Below are positions 51,773-60,922 of a stretch of DNA of 64,000 nucleotides, in pieces. How positions within the stretch are numbered: position 1 is the stretch's first letter; every line of letters begins with the position of its first letter. This DNA comes from Candidatus Edwardsbacteria bacterium RifOxyA12_full_54_48 (lineage in GTDB: Bacteria > Edwardsbacteria > AC1 > EtOH8): NCBI GenBank assembly GCA_001777915.1, contig MFFN01000004.1:681744-745743 (forward strand), written 5' to 3'. The notes under the pieces were generated by a model. That model made no database searches. It had not been told where the DNA came from and was given only the letters and a program-made list of their open reading frames with translations. A program made the position numbers and the translations under genes.

Positions 51773-51958
51773 GTGGTAGGACAGATACACCGATACATGG
51801 GCTACGTGCAGGAAGAACTGGTGGAAGCAGGGCAGACGGTACAGGGCATAATCATAGCCTTGGAAGACGACCAGCGCATTAGCCGGGCGTTGTCGTTGGT
51901 GCCAAGCATAGTATTCTACCGTTACCAGGTGAGCGTTAAACTGATAAAGACCTGATTT
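51773..51958 (+). pseudogene. Remnant of a NucS/PDDEXK-type nuclease C terminus
   Basis: The frame reads RDNVVGQIHRYMGYVQEELV, then GIIIALEDDQRISRALS and a tail FYRYQVSVKLIK. This matches the C-terminal part of DUF91/NucS-like proteins (QI-x-RYMG, GIIIA, RYxVxxxL). No start or catalytic core remains in frame, so it is a decayed fragment. Confidence 0.6.
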
Positions 51959-52280
51959 GCTGGTTTTCTGACAGCTTGTCTTGTTTTGAATGCCAGTGGC
52001 ATTAATGAGTCTGTCTCCCGACCATTTATTTACGAAGTATTTAACCAATTTCCAGCCCTAAGCCCATGTTCTGACGAAATGCTGCTGAAATAAATACTGG
52101 GAAAAACAAGCGAACAGGGAGCATGCAAAACCTCGGATGTTTAGATAAAGGCTATGGTGCTTGATGACCGGTAAAATCAAAGGTCCGGTTTCTGATTGTC
52201 CCCTGCGGTGTCAAGATAATCGGAGTTAAAGGGAACGTTATTTTCCTTCAGGTATGTTTTAATATTGTGAATAACAGTCC
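51959..52280. other. Gap between the nuclease remnant and the core operon
   Basis: About 320 bp, no credible gene seen. Confidence 0.4.
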
Positions 52281-52318
52281 ACCATAAAGCCGGTATTTAG
52301 AGATACCGGCTTTATGGT
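52281..52318 (+). terminator. Terminator with 16-bp perfect stem
   Basis: ACCATAAAGCCGGTAT and ATACCGGCTTTATGGT around loop TTAGAG, followed by TTTGATATTTTT. It separates the accessory island from the core operon promoter. Confidence 0.8.
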
Positions 52319-52332
52319 TTTGATATTTTTCA

Positions 52333-52362
52333 TTGACATCCTTAGCCCAATGGTGCTAAAAT
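52333..52362 (+). promoter_or_regulatory. Promoter of the core operon (TTGACA, extended -10)
   Basis: TTGACA (52333-52338) and TAAAAT (52357-52362) with an 18 bp spacer and a TG extension (TGCTAAAAT). Confidence 0.6.
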
Positions 52363-52393
52363 GAAAACAGTGAAATTAACAACAAAGGACGAA

Positions 52394-52480
52394 ATGCCCT
52401 ATCTTTTAATCGCAATAATATGCAATTTAAAAATAAGCAGGCTGATCAAAGGCACTCCTGCCGATAAGCATTGGTTCTAA
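52394..52480 (+). CDS. Possible 28-residue leader peptide
   Basis: Begins MPYLLIAIICNLKISRLIKG and ends KHWF. AAGGAC upstream of the start. It is followed after 3 bp by the terminator hairpin at 52484-52516, then the zinc-ribbon gene. Order promoter, short hydrophobic peptide, terminator, gene is typical of attenuation leaders, but no run of a single regulatory codon is visible. Confidence 0.4.
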   Translation: MPYLLIAIICNLKISRLIKGTPADKHWF

Positions 52481-52483
52481 CCG

Positions 52484-52516
52484 GTGCGTTTCCCGATATA
52501 GGGAAACGCACTTTTT
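52484..52516 (+). terminator. Terminator (possible attenuator)
   Basis: Perfect 11-bp stem GTGCGTTTCCC/GGGAAACGCAC, loop GATATA, followed by TTTTT. It lies between the short leader frame and the zinc-ribbon gene, 27 bp upstream of the gene start. Confidence 0.8.
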
Positions 52517-52542
52517 AATTATAGCCGGAGAGACGATAAGCC

Positions 52543-53259
52543 ATGAGAGAGACCCTTCAAGCCATCTATCAGATCCAAAAGCTGGACGACCTGATCAGAG
52601 ACAACCAGGGCCGGTTGGACCAGATACCCAAGGATATAGCGGATATCCAGGAACGGCTCAAAGAATCGCGCTCCCGGCTGGACGAGGTGAACCGGCAGCA
52701 GGAAGATCTGGCCAGGCAAAAAAAGGCCCTGGAACAGGAGGTGGAACAGACCTCGTCCAATATCAAAAAACACCAGACCCAGCTGCTATCGGTAAAGACC
52801 AACAAGGAATATACCACCATGCTTCATGAGATTGAAGGAGAGAAAAAGAAGACCTCCGATATCGAGGAACAGATACTGACCATCATGGAGAGCCTGGAAA
52901 AGCTGGGCCTGCAGGAAACGGAGGAAAAGAATATCTTTAAGCTGGCCGAAGCCCAGAGTCAGGGAAAACAGCAGGAAATGGGCAAAGAAGCAGCCGGGTT
53001 GTCAGCGAGGGTGGAAGAGTTGAGGAAAAACAAGCAGGAGGCCCTGGCCGGTCTGCCCAAGGATATTCTGGCGATGTACGATAAGATCGGCAAAGCCCGC
53101 AACGGAACAGCGGTGGTGGCGGTAAAAAGCACCACCTGCGGAGGGTGTTTCGGAAATCTGCCGACCCAGCTGCTCAATCGTATCCGGGATATGGACAAGA
53201 TAATAACCTGCGAGAACTGCGGCCGGATCCTGATCTGGCAGGACCCCAAACAACAATAA
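52543..53259 (+). CDS. C4 zinc-ribbon coiled-coil protein (DUF164/CT398 family)
   Basis: 238 residues. Long antiparallel coiled coil (about residues 5-175) followed by a C-terminal zinc ribbon (TCGGCF, later CENCGR). The family is found in many bacteria; nucleic-acid-related role proposed but not proven. Core-type codon use. Lies directly upstream of an RNase HI-like gene, as is common for this family. Confidence 0.85.
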   Translation: MRETLQAIYQIQKLDDLIRDNQGRLDQIPKDIADIQERLKESRSRLDEVNRQQEDLARQKKALEQEVEQTSSNIKKHQTQLLSVKTNKEYTTMLHEIEGEKKKTSDIEEQILTIMESLEKLGLQETEEKNIFKLAEAQSQGKQQEMGKEAAGLSARVEELRKNKQEALAGLPKDILAMYDKIGKARNGTAVVAVKSTTCGGCFGNLPTQLLNRIRDMDKIITCENCGRILIWQDPKQQ

Positions 53260-53280
53260 TAATATTATTGAGGTGCGGTT

Positions 53281-53862
53281 ATGACCAAGGACAAGGACCA
53301 GATATATTCCAAGCTCTCAACGGTACTGCGAAAGGTGGCATCCGGCCATCCTATGGAGGACATCTCCGAGTCCATGGGGTGCTCCAAGGACACCCTCAAG
53401 GAGGCTTTGGTGGCCCTGGCCGACAAGATCGAAACCGATTTCGGTTTTTCCAAGGTGACGCTGGCCATCGACGGCGCGGCCCGGGGCAATCCCGGCGAGG
53501 CCGGGGCCGGGGCGGCCCTGGTGGACAGCCACGGGAATGTTCTGGCCGAGCGCAGCCAATATCTGGGCAAGGCCACCAATAACGAAGCCGAATATCAGGC
53601 CCTGATCTTCGGGCTGAAGCTGGCCATCGAGCGGGGATTTTCCAAGCTGTCCATTCAGACCGACAGCGAACTGCTGGCCAACCAGATAAACGGCAGCTAC
53701 CGCATCAAGGAGCCGCGGCTAAAGAAGCTGTTCGTCCAAGCCCAGGAGCTGCTTTCCCAGATGGAGAAGTGGGAAATCCAGGCGATCCCCCGGGCCCAGA
53801 ACCGCCTGGCCGACCGGCTGGCCAACCTGGCCATTGACAATCAGACCATTCCGGAATTATAA
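53281..53862 (+). CDS. RNase HI-like protein with N-terminal extension
   Basis: 193 residues. The C-terminal ~135 residues are an RNase H fold: AIDGAARGNPG (first Asp), NNEAEYQALI (Glu), QTDSELL (Asp) and NRLADRLA (last Asp). This set is complete, so cleavage of RNA in RNA-DNA hybrids is expected. The first ~55 residues resemble a small HTH-like segment seen in RNase HI-family proteins of related bacteria. Shares the operon with the zinc-ribbon gene and lies just before rnpB. Confidence 0.9.
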   Translation: MTKDKDQIYSKLSTVLRKVASGHPMEDISESMGCSKDTLKEALVALADKIETDFGFSKVTLAIDGAARGNPGEAGAGAALVDSHGNVLAERSQYLGKATNNEAEYQALIFGLKLAIERGFSKLSIQTDSELLANQINGSYRIKEPRLKKLFVQAQELLSQMEKWEIQAIPRAQNRLADRLANLAIDNQTIPEL

Positions 53863-53875
53863 TAAAGTCTATCTA

Positions 53876-54263
53876 GGACAGGACCGGGTGATCGCCCCGC
53901 TTTGGCGGGGAGGAAAGTCCGAGCTCCAGAGGGCAGGCAGCCCCGGGAATACCGGGGGATCCGCCGGTAATACGGCGGGTACGGAAAGCGCCACAGAAAA
54001 TATACCGCCCCGCCTCTGGCGGGGTAAGGGTGAAAAGGCGAGGTAAGAGCTCACCGCCTGGCAAGACAACTTCCAGGGCATGGCAAACCCCTGTCGGAGC
54101 AAGACCAAATAGATTCCGCCGCTCCGCTGAAAAAGCGGTATAAGGACGGCCCGTTCGGAAGGCGGAAGGGTAGGTTGCTTGATCCCGGCCGTATGGCCGG
54201 GACCAGAGAGATGATCGCCATCCCGTTATGCGGGATACAGAACTCGGCTTACAGGTCCTGTCC
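53876..54263 (+). ncRNA. rnpB: RNase P RNA (class A)
   Basis: The universal parts are present in order: GAGGAAAGTCCGAGCTCCAG near 53910, ACAGAAA near 53994, GGTAAGAGCTCACCG near 54042, CAAGACCAAATAGA near 54100, GGGTAGGTTGCTTGA near 54168, and the 3' end TACAGGTCC. The ends pair (GGACAGGACC at 53876 with GGTCCTGTCC at 54254). Ribozyme that cuts the 5' leader from pre-tRNAs. T-run after 54263 serves as terminator. Confidence 0.96.
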
Positions 54264-54290
54264 CTTTTTAAGTAAAAACAAAGTAGGTAT

Positions 54291-55994
54291 ATGGAAAGAA
54301 AATGGATATTCCCCGAGGGCGGGGACGAACAATTGGTCAAGGAGCTGGCGGTCTCGTTGGAGGTGACTCCCCTGGTGGCCCGGCTGTTGCTGGTCCGGGG
54401 GATAAAAAACGCCGATGAGGCCCGGCTGTTCCTGGATCCCCAGATGAGCGATTGCCATGACCCATTCACCATGAAGGGCATGGACGTTATTGTTGACCGC
54501 CTGGAAAGGGCCCTCCGGGAAAAAGAGAGGATCATGATCTACGGCGATTACGATGTCGACGGCATCACCGGGACGGCATTGTTATGGCGCTCCCTGTCAT
54601 ATCTGGGGGGCGATGTCAACTGGTATCTTCCCAGCCGGGCCAAGGAGGGGTACGGCATTTCTTCCAGCGGCGTTGAGGAAGCCCAGAGGCGCGGGGTCAA
54701 ACTGATCGTCTCGGTGGACTGCGGCATTACCGCCCATCAGGAGGTCGAACTGGCCCGGTCGCTGGGCATAGAATGCATAATAACCGATCATCACGAGCCC
54801 AAGGAAAGCCTGCCCGATGCAGTGGCGGTGCTGGATCCCAAACGTCCGGATTGCAGCTATCAGTTCAAGGAGCTGGCCGGGGTGGGGGTGGCCTATAAGA
54901 TGCTGCAGGGCCTTTACCGGCACTTGGGCCTGGACGAAGCCCAGCTGCAGGAGAACCTGGACCTGGTGGCTTTGGGCACCCTGGCTGACATAGTTCCGCT
55001 GACCGGCGAGAACCGGGTGCTGGCAAAATACGGGCTGGAGAAGATCCGCAGCAGCAGCAAACCCGGGATCAGGGCCCTGCTGGAGGTGACCGGCCTTACC
55101 GGGAAGCCGCTGGATTCCGGTCAGATCGTTTTCATGCTGGCTCCCCGGATCAATGCGGCGGGCAGGATCGGCGAGGCCGATTCGGCCCTGAGATTGCTGA
55201 TCACCGAGAACCAGGATGAGGCCTTTGCCATCGCCCGGACTCTGGATCAGGAGAACCGCAAGCGCAAGGAGATAGACGATCGGATCCTGGCCGATGCGGT
55301 CAGTATGGTGAAACAACGGGTGGATCTGGATCAGGTGATGGTGATAGTGTTGGAATCCGAAAACTGGCATCAGGGGGTCATTGGCATCGTAGCCTCCCGG
55401 CTGGTGGAGCAGTTCTACCGCCCCACCATCCTGATCGCAGTGGACGGCGAGAAGGGCAAGGGCTCGGCCCGCTCCATCGCCGCTTTCCATCTGCACGAGG
55501 CGTTGAAGGGATGTCAGGAGCACCTGCTGGGTTTCGGCGGGCATAAGTATGCCGCCGGGATGTCCATAGAGACGGCCAAGATCCCGGAGTTCCGCCAGAA
55601 GATGAACCAGATCGCCAAACAGACGCTGACCAGCGATGACCTGATGCCCACCCAGGCACTGGACGTTCTGGTGGACCTGGACGAGGTGGATTCCAACACC
55701 GCCAGGAGCTTTGCCAAATTCGCCCCCTTCGGGCCGGGCAACCGCCATCCGGTGCTGGCCTCCCAGCAGCTGCGGGTGGTGGGGAGCCCGTACATCGTTG
55801 GCAAGAACCACCTTAAGTTCAAGGTCAAGCAGAAACAGCGGGTATTCGATGCCATCGGGTTCTCCTTCGGCGATTTATTGGACGAGGTGGAGGATCCGGA
55901 TGCCACGCTGGATATGGCCTTTGTGCTGGAGGAGAACGAATGGCAGGGACAGAAGAAACTGCAGTTGCGCCTGAAGGATATCAAGGTCCGCTGA
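54291..55994 (+). CDS. recJ: Single-stranded-DNA exonuclease RecJ
   Basis: 567 residues. DHH-family motifs: YGDYDVDGITGTALL near 83-97, VSVDCGI near 140, IITDHHEP near 162, then the DHHA1 domain with GFGGHKYAAGM near 415 and a C-terminal OB-fold. Degrades ssDNA 5'-3' in recombination and repair. Length and motif order normal. The start has no strong ribosome site; GTATATG lies 28 bp after the rnpB end. Confidence 0.95.
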   Translation: MERKWIFPEGGDEQLVKELAVSLEVTPLVARLLLVRGIKNADEARLFLDPQMSDCHDPFTMKGMDVIVDRLERALREKERIMIYGDYDVDGITGTALLWRSLSYLGGDVNWYLPSRAKEGYGISSSGVEEAQRRGVKLIVSVDCGITAHQEVELARSLGIECIITDHHEPKESLPDAVAVLDPKRPDCSYQFKELAGVGVAYKMLQGLYRHLGLDEAQLQENLDLVALGTLADIVPLTGENRVLAKYGLEKIRSSSKPGIRALLEVTGLTGKPLDSGQIVFMLAPRINAAGRIGEADSALRLLITENQDEAFAIARTLDQENRKRKEIDDRILADAVSMVKQRVDLDQVMVIVLESENWHQGVIGIVASRLVEQFYRPTILIAVDGEKGKGSARSIAAFHLHEALKGCQEHLLGFGGHKYAAGMSIETAKIPEFRQKMNQIAKQTLTSDDLMPTQALDVLVDLDEVDSNTARSFAKFAPFGPGNRHPVLASQQLRVVGSPYIVGKNHLKFKVKQKQRVFDAIGFSFGDLLDEVEDPDATLDMAFVLEENEWQGQKKLQLRLKDIKVR

Positions 55995-56058
55995 CGCATT
56001 TATATTGCCCGCCTCCCCGCTGAAAATATATAATCATCAAGAATATTCCCGAATTTAA

Positions 56059-57342
56059 ATGAGCATTATCTATAATCATTCGGTTCTTCCCAACGGCATA
56101 ACCCTGGTGAGCGAGAAGATTCCCCACGTGCGCTCAGTGGCCGTAGGGCTGTGGATAGCCAAGGGATCGCGGGATGAGCGGTCAAGCGAGAACGGCCTGT
56201 CCCACCTGATAGAACACCTGCTGTTCAAGGGAACCCAGACCCGCAACGCCCGGGATATAGCCATCTTCCTGGAATCCATCGGCGGCCATCTGGACGCCTT
56301 CACCTCCAAGGAAGAGACCTGTTTCTATGCCCGGGTCCTGGACGAGCACCTTCCCCAGGCGGTGGACATCCTGTCCGACATTATCTCCCATCCTCGTTTT
56401 GACCCCCAGGATCTGGAGAAGGAGCGGAAGGTCATCCTGGAGGAGATCAAAACGGTCGAGGATACCCCCGACGAGATGGTCCACGAGCTTTTTTCCCAGG
56501 CCCTGTTCGACGGTCACCCGCTAAGCTATCCCATCCTGGGCAGCCGGGAGAATTGCCAGTCTTTTAAAATGGCGGACATACAGGCCTTTCGCCGCAAGAA
56601 CTATCTTCCGGGAAATATGGTGCTGGCGGTGGCCGGGCGGGTGGAACACCAGGCCCTGGAGCAGCTGGCCCGGAGATATCTGGGCCAATACCAAATCTCT
56701 GCCGCCGTCAAGACAAACGTCGATGCCGATATAAAGGCCCCGGGGTTGTTGCTGAAAAGGAAAAAAACCTCCCAGGTGCACATCTGCCTGGGGATGCCGG
56801 CCCTGGCCTTCAACGATCCCGGCCGCTACGCCCTGCTGGTGCTGAGCACCATCTTCGGGGGAGGGATGAGCTCCCGGCTGTTCCAGAAGATCAGGGAGGA
56901 GGAGGGCCTGGCCTATTCCATCTATTCCTTTGCCGACCTGTACCGCGATACCGGGCTGTTCGGGGTCTATCTGGGGGTGGCGGTGGAGCAGACCAGAAAA
57001 TCTTTGGAAACCACCCTGGCCGAATTCAAACGGCTACTGGTGGAGCCGCCCTCGCCGGAGGAACTGGAGAACGCCAAGTCCCAGCTCAAAGGCAATCTGA
57101 TGCTGGGACTGGAGAGCACCTCCAACCGGATGATGCGTCTGGCCAAGATGGAGATAAACCGGGAGCCCTACCTGGACCTGGGGCAGACCCTGGCCAAGAT
57201 CGATGCCGTAACCACCGATGATCTTTTAGCAATTGCCCAAAGGGTGATCCGTCCCGAGAAACTGGCGGCGGCAATATTAGGGCCGGTATCCGCCAGGGAT
57301 ATCTCATTGCCGCAATTGCGGGAGATGCTTCAGGTCGGTTAA
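56059..57342 (+). CDS. M16-family zinc peptidase (processing-peptidase-like)
   Basis: 427 residues. Inverted zinc motif HLIEHLLFKGT (HxxEH, near 50) with the distal Glu in EDTPDEMVHELF near 130, plus the C-terminal partner domain with GGGMSSRLFQ-IREEEGLAYS. Single-chain half-size M16B peptidase like PqqL-family/YmxG. Likely cytoplasmic or periplasmic proteolysis; no signal peptide is seen. Core operon. Confidence 0.93.
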   Translation: MSIIYNHSVLPNGITLVSEKIPHVRSVAVGLWIAKGSRDERSSENGLSHLIEHLLFKGTQTRNARDIAIFLESIGGHLDAFTSKEETCFYARVLDEHLPQAVDILSDIISHPRFDPQDLEKERKVILEEIKTVEDTPDEMVHELFSQALFDGHPLSYPILGSRENCQSFKMADIQAFRRKNYLPGNMVLAVAGRVEHQALEQLARRYLGQYQISAAVKTNVDADIKAPGLLLKRKKTSQVHICLGMPALAFNDPGRYALLVLSTIFGGGMSSRLFQKIREEEGLAYSIYSFADLYRDTGLFGVYLGVAVEQTRKSLETTLAEFKRLLVEPPSPEELENAKSQLKGNLMLGLESTSNRMMRLAKMEINREPYLDLGQTLAKIDAVTTDDLLAIAQRVIRPEKLAAAILGPVSARDISLPQLREMLQVG

Positions 57343-57379
57343 GAGAAATTTATAAATTCAAGTTTATAGGATAGCGATA

Positions 57380-58597
57380 ATGAACAAAGAGAAAAAAACT
57401 GCCATGAGCCTGTCCCAAAGGGCCCTGGGCATGCAGGCCTCTCCCATCAGGAGGCTGGTGCCGCTGGCCGACGCCGCCAGACAGAGGGGCACCCATATCT
57501 ATCACCTCAACATCGGGCAGCCGGATATCGCCACCCCTAAGGATATCATGGATGCCATCCGTAACTTCGGGGAGGAGGTGTTGGCCTACGGTCCCTCGCA
57601 GGGGCTGCCGGCCCTGAGGCAGGAGATAAAGAAATACCTGGAACGGCAGGATATCATGGTGTCCCCCGATGATGTCCTGGTGACCACCGCCGGCTCAGAG
57701 GCCATCATCTTCGCCATGATGGCCATCGGCGATCCCGGCGACGAGATACTGGTTCCCGAGCCGTTCTATACCAACTATAACGGCTTCGCCACCATGGCCG
57801 GCATGAAGATCGTGCCGGTGCCAACCGATGTGGAGGAGGGCTTCGCCCTGCCATCCAAGGCCGAGTTCGTCAAGCGGATCACCGATAGAACCAAGGCCAT
57901 CATGTACTGTTCGCCCAACAATCCCACCGGAGCCCTCTTTTCCAGAAAAGATCTGGAAATGCTGGCTGGCCTGGCCAAAGAGAAAAATCTCTGGCTGCTG
58001 GCCGACGAGGTCTACCGGGAGTTCACCTACGATGGCGGATATCACACCAGCATCCTGCATATCCCGGGGGTAGAGGATAGGGCCATTATGATGGATTCCA
58101 TCTCCAAGCGTTTTTCGGCCTGCGGAGCCCGGGTGGGCTGCGTGGTGTGCCGCAATTCAGATATCATGCAGACCATGCTCAAGTTCGGGCAGGCCAGGCT
58201 GTGCCCGCCCACCGTCGAGCAGGTGGGGGCCATCGCCGGATACCAGACCATTGACAAATACCTTAAAAAGATGATCACCGAGTACCAGCGGCGCCGCGAT
58301 GTGGTCTGCGAGGAGCTGGCTAAGATACCCGGGGCCATCTTCAAAAAGCCGGCCGGAGCCTTTTACATCATGCCCCATCTGCCGATCGACGATTCCGACA
58401 AGTTCGCCCAGTGGATGCTGACCGACTTCTCGCACGAGGGCGCCACCACCATGGTGGCTCCGGGCGACGGTTTCTATGCCACACCGGGCCAGGGCAAGCA
58501 GGAGGTCCGCCTGGCCTATGTGCTGAACGAGGGGGACCTGCGGAAAGCCTTGAAGATACTAGCCAAGGGTATCGAGGCTTACAATCGCAGGAAATGA
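57380..58597 (+). CDS. Class I/II PLP-dependent aminotransferase
   Basis: 405 residues. Fold type I features: YGPSQGLPALR, GSEAIIFAMMAI, SPNNPTGALF, LLADEVYREF, and the PLP lysine in SISKRFSACGARVG near 242. Probably an aspartate/alanine-type aminotransferase; substrate cannot be fixed. Ends before a GGGGCGAT/ATCGCCCC hairpin at 58616-58637. Confidence 0.93.
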   Translation: MNKEKKTAMSLSQRALGMQASPIRRLVPLADAARQRGTHIYHLNIGQPDIATPKDIMDAIRNFGEEVLAYGPSQGLPALRQEIKKYLERQDIMVSPDDVLVTTAGSEAIIFAMMAIGDPGDEILVPEPFYTNYNGFATMAGMKIVPVPTDVEEGFALPSKAEFVKRITDRTKAIMYCSPNNPTGALFSRKDLEMLAGLAKEKNLWLLADEVYREFTYDGGYHTSILHIPGVEDRAIMMDSISKRFSACGARVGCVVCRNSDIMQTMLKFGQARLCPPTVEQVGAIAGYQTIDKYLKKMITEYQRRRDVVCEELAKIPGAIFKKPAGAFYIMPHLPIDDSDKFAQWMLTDFSHEGATTMVAPGDGFYATPGQGKQEVRLAYVLNEGDLRKALKILAKGIEAYNRRK

Positions 58598-58613
58598 TTG
58601 TGAAAATTTCAAC

Positions 58614-58640
58614 ACGGGGCGATCGGAGCATCGCCCCTTT
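58614..58640 (+). terminator. Terminator after the aminotransferase gene
   Basis: Stem GGGGCGAT/ATCGCCCC around CGGAGC, followed by TTTGTG. Confidence 0.7.
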
Positions 58641-58725
58641 GTGTTTATTCAACAATTTTATTGTCAAATTTATCGGCAATTGATATAATAAAGTTCAATC
58701 GAACATAGAAAAACACTTGAAGGCT

Positions 58726-59190
58726 ATGATGAAAGACCTGAAGATAAAAATATCCCTGCTTTCCGATCTGGCTCAGATGCCGGAATATTCCACCGCCCAT
58801 TCATCCGGGATGGACCTTAAGGCGGCTATCGGGAGACCCATAAAAATAAAACCCGGGCAGATAAGCCTGGTGCCCACCGGCCTGGCCCTAGAGATCCCGC
58901 CCGGCTTCGAAGGCCAGGTCAGGCCCCGCAGCGGTCTGGCCATCAAGCACGGCATTTCCATCGTCAATGCCCCGGGCACCATCGACGCCGACTACCGCGG
59001 GGAGGTGGGGGTCATTTTGATCAATCTGGAAAAAAAAATATTCACCATTCAACCTGGTGACAGAATAGCTCAGTTGGTGATAGCTCCGGTGGTCAAGGCG
59101 AAGCTGGTCAAAGCAAGTTCGCTGAACAATACGGCCAGAGGCCAGGGCGGTTTCGGCCACACCGGGGTGGGGAAACGTAGACAGGATTGA
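58726..59190 (+). CDS. dut: dUTP diphosphatase
   Basis: 154 residues from Met at 58726 (a TTG upstream is less likely). All five trimeric dUTPase motifs: HSSGMDLKA, RPRSGLAIKHG, NAPGTIDADYRGEV, PGDRIAQLVIAPV and the C-terminal GQGGFGHTG. Hydrolyses dUTP to dUMP and PPi. Confidence 0.97.
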   Translation: MMKDLKIKISLLSDLAQMPEYSTAHSSGMDLKAAIGRPIKIKPGQISLVPTGLALEIPPGFEGQVRPRSGLAIKHGISIVNAPGTIDADYRGEVGVILINLEKKIFTIQPGDRIAQLVIAPVVKAKLVKASSLNNTARGQGGFGHTGVGKRRQD

Positions 59191-59207
59191 CATGATTTCT
59201 TGCCATT

Positions 59208-59576
59208 ATGGAAAATGACAGTCTGACAGAACAGATAATAAAATGTGCTTATAAAGTTCACAACACCCTTGGTTTTGGTTTTCTGGAAAAGGTATATGAG
59301 AATAGCTTGATGATTGAATTGCCCAATTCAGGGTTAAAAGCTGAACAACAAAAGGCTATTTCCGTTAAATATGGAGGTACTGTGGTTGGAGATTATATTG
59401 CGGATTTCATCGTGGAGGGGTCGGTTATTGTAGAGGTGAAATCCGTGAACAACTTGGCAACAGAGCACGAGGTTCAATTAGTTAATTATTTGAAGGCAAC
59501 CGGGAAAAGAATAGGCTTGTTGGTAAATTTCGGCAAATCTGTCGAGGTAAAAAGAAAATACAGGGATCCCAAGTAA
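59208..59576 (+). CDS. GxxExxY protein
   Basis: 122 residues. Carries GFGFLEKVYENSL (GxxExxY motif) and later ADFIVEGSVIVEVKSVNNL with an ExK pair, features of the PD-(D/E)XK-like GxxExxY family. Found scattered in bacteria, often lone, with unknown activity. AT-rich relative to the genes beside it, suggesting recent arrival. Confidence 0.88.
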   Translation: MENDSLTEQIIKCAYKVHNTLGFGFLEKVYENSLMIELPNSGLKAEQQKAISVKYGGTVVGDYIADFIVEGSVIVEVKSVNNLATEHEVQLVNYLKATGKRIGLLVNFGKSVEVKRKYRDPK

Positions 59577-59601
59577 TCATCATGTTAATCCTGTCAAAAA
59601 A

Positions 59602-60918
59602 ATGACCAAACAATCGGGACATTTTGCCGCGGCCCTTTCGGAGCCCAAGTTCGCCCTGTTCGCCGCAGGGCAGCTGGTCTCCCAGTTCGGCGATTACCTG
59701 GCCCAGATGGCCCTGATCGCGGTGATCGGGGCCTACACCACCCGGGCTCCGCTGGCCTATTCCCAGATCACGGTGGCCATCGCCCTGCCGGCCCTGCTGT
59801 TCGGCCCCATCGTGGGAGTGGTGGTGGACCGCCGGGCCAAGAGAAAGGTGCTGATAGCGGCCGACGCCAGCCGGGCGGTGATCATCGGGCTGATCCCCCT
59901 GCTGATGAAACTGACCGGATCGGTGCTGATTCTTTTCCCGTTGGTGTTCATCTCCTTTCTGATGGGGCTGTTCGCCAGCGCCGCCCGGCTGTCCCTGATC
60001 CCCTACCTGGTGCCGCAGAACAAGATCTTCGCCGCCAATGCGGTGATGAACTTCATCAACAAACTGGCAGGGATGGTGGGCTTCGTGGGCGGCGGACTGC
60101 TGGTGGTGGGCGGGTTCTGGCGGCATCTCAAGCTGCAGCCCTGGGAGGCCGGGTTCTATCTGGACAGCCTGACCTTCTTCATATCGGTGATCACCATTGC
60201 CATGCTCAAGACCGGGGAAAAAGTGATCGAGAGCCAAAAGGAGTCCGAACTGGTCCAGCTCTGGCGAAGGCGGATAAACAACCTGAAGACCGACCTCCAG
60301 GAGCTGTGGACCCTGATATTCTCCTCCCCCAAGGTAAAATTCGTGATGCTGTCGCTGCTGCTGGTATCCATCTTCGGCGGGACCCTCTATCCCCTGGTGG
60401 TGGTCATCGTCCAGAAGGGCACTGGCTCCGGCACCGGCGGGGTGGGGGTGCTGGGGGGCGTTTTGGCCCTGGGCATGATGTTGGGCTCCTTGTCCATCGG
60501 CTTTCTGGGACACCGCTACTCCCGCCGGATGATCATCGTCTCAGGGCTGCTGGGGGTGGGGACCATGGTCAGCCTGTTCGCCCTGTGCCGCCACTACTGG
60601 CAGCTGCTGCCGGTGGGTCTGCTGATCGGAATTTTTCTTTCGCCGGTGATGGTGGCCCAGGACACCCTGCTACATGAATCGGCCCCCGACAAGCTGTGGG
60701 GGCGTATCTTCTCGGGACGGGACTTTGTCTTGAACGGAGGCTTCATGCTGAGCTCCCTGTTCTTCGGCTTCATGGCCCAGATCATCCTGCCCCGGCTGGG
60801 GACCACCAACCATGAACGGGTGACCCTCTTCTGGTGCGGGATATTACTGGCGGCCTTCAGTCTGGTGGCGGCCGGCATTGTGGTCAAGCAGAAAAAAGCC
60901 GAATCTTCGAGGGGATGA
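59602..60918 (+). CDS. MFS transporter
   Basis: 438 residues with about 10-12 membrane helices; LVSQFGDYLAQMALI and VVDRRAKRK (motif A-like loop between helices 2 and 3) and GFLGHRYSRRMII in the second half. Possibly a drug or metabolite exporter; substrate unknown. Likely in the same transcript as the DUF58 gene downstream. Confidence 0.88.
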   Translation: MTKQSGHFAAALSEPKFALFAAGQLVSQFGDYLAQMALIAVIGAYTTRAPLAYSQITVAIALPALLFGPIVGVVVDRRAKRKVLIAADASRAVIIGLIPLLMKLTGSVLILFPLVFISFLMGLFASAARLSLIPYLVPQNKIFAANAVMNFINKLAGMVGFVGGGLLVVGGFWRHLKLQPWEAGFYLDSLTFFISVITIAMLKTGEKVIESQKESELVQLWRRRINNLKTDLQELWTLIFSSPKVKFVMLSLLLVSIFGGTLYPLVVVIVQKGTGSGTGGVGVLGGVLALGMMLGSLSIGFLGHRYSRRMIIVSGLLGVGTMVSLFALCRHYWQLLPVGLLIGIFLSPVMVAQDTLLHESAPDKLWGRIFSGRDFVLNGGFMLSSLFFGFMAQIILPRLGTTNHERVTLFWCGILLAAFSLVAAGIVVKQKKAESSRG

Positions 60919-60922
60919 CATC

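Noticed and set aside
54597-55811. 404-codon antisense ORF across recJ
   Set aside because: recJ motifs are complete on the plus strand; the antisense protein has no recognisable domain.
59482-60513. 343-codon antisense ORF across the MFS gene
   Set aside because: Gln/His-rich shadow of membrane-helix codons; no ribosome site or domain.
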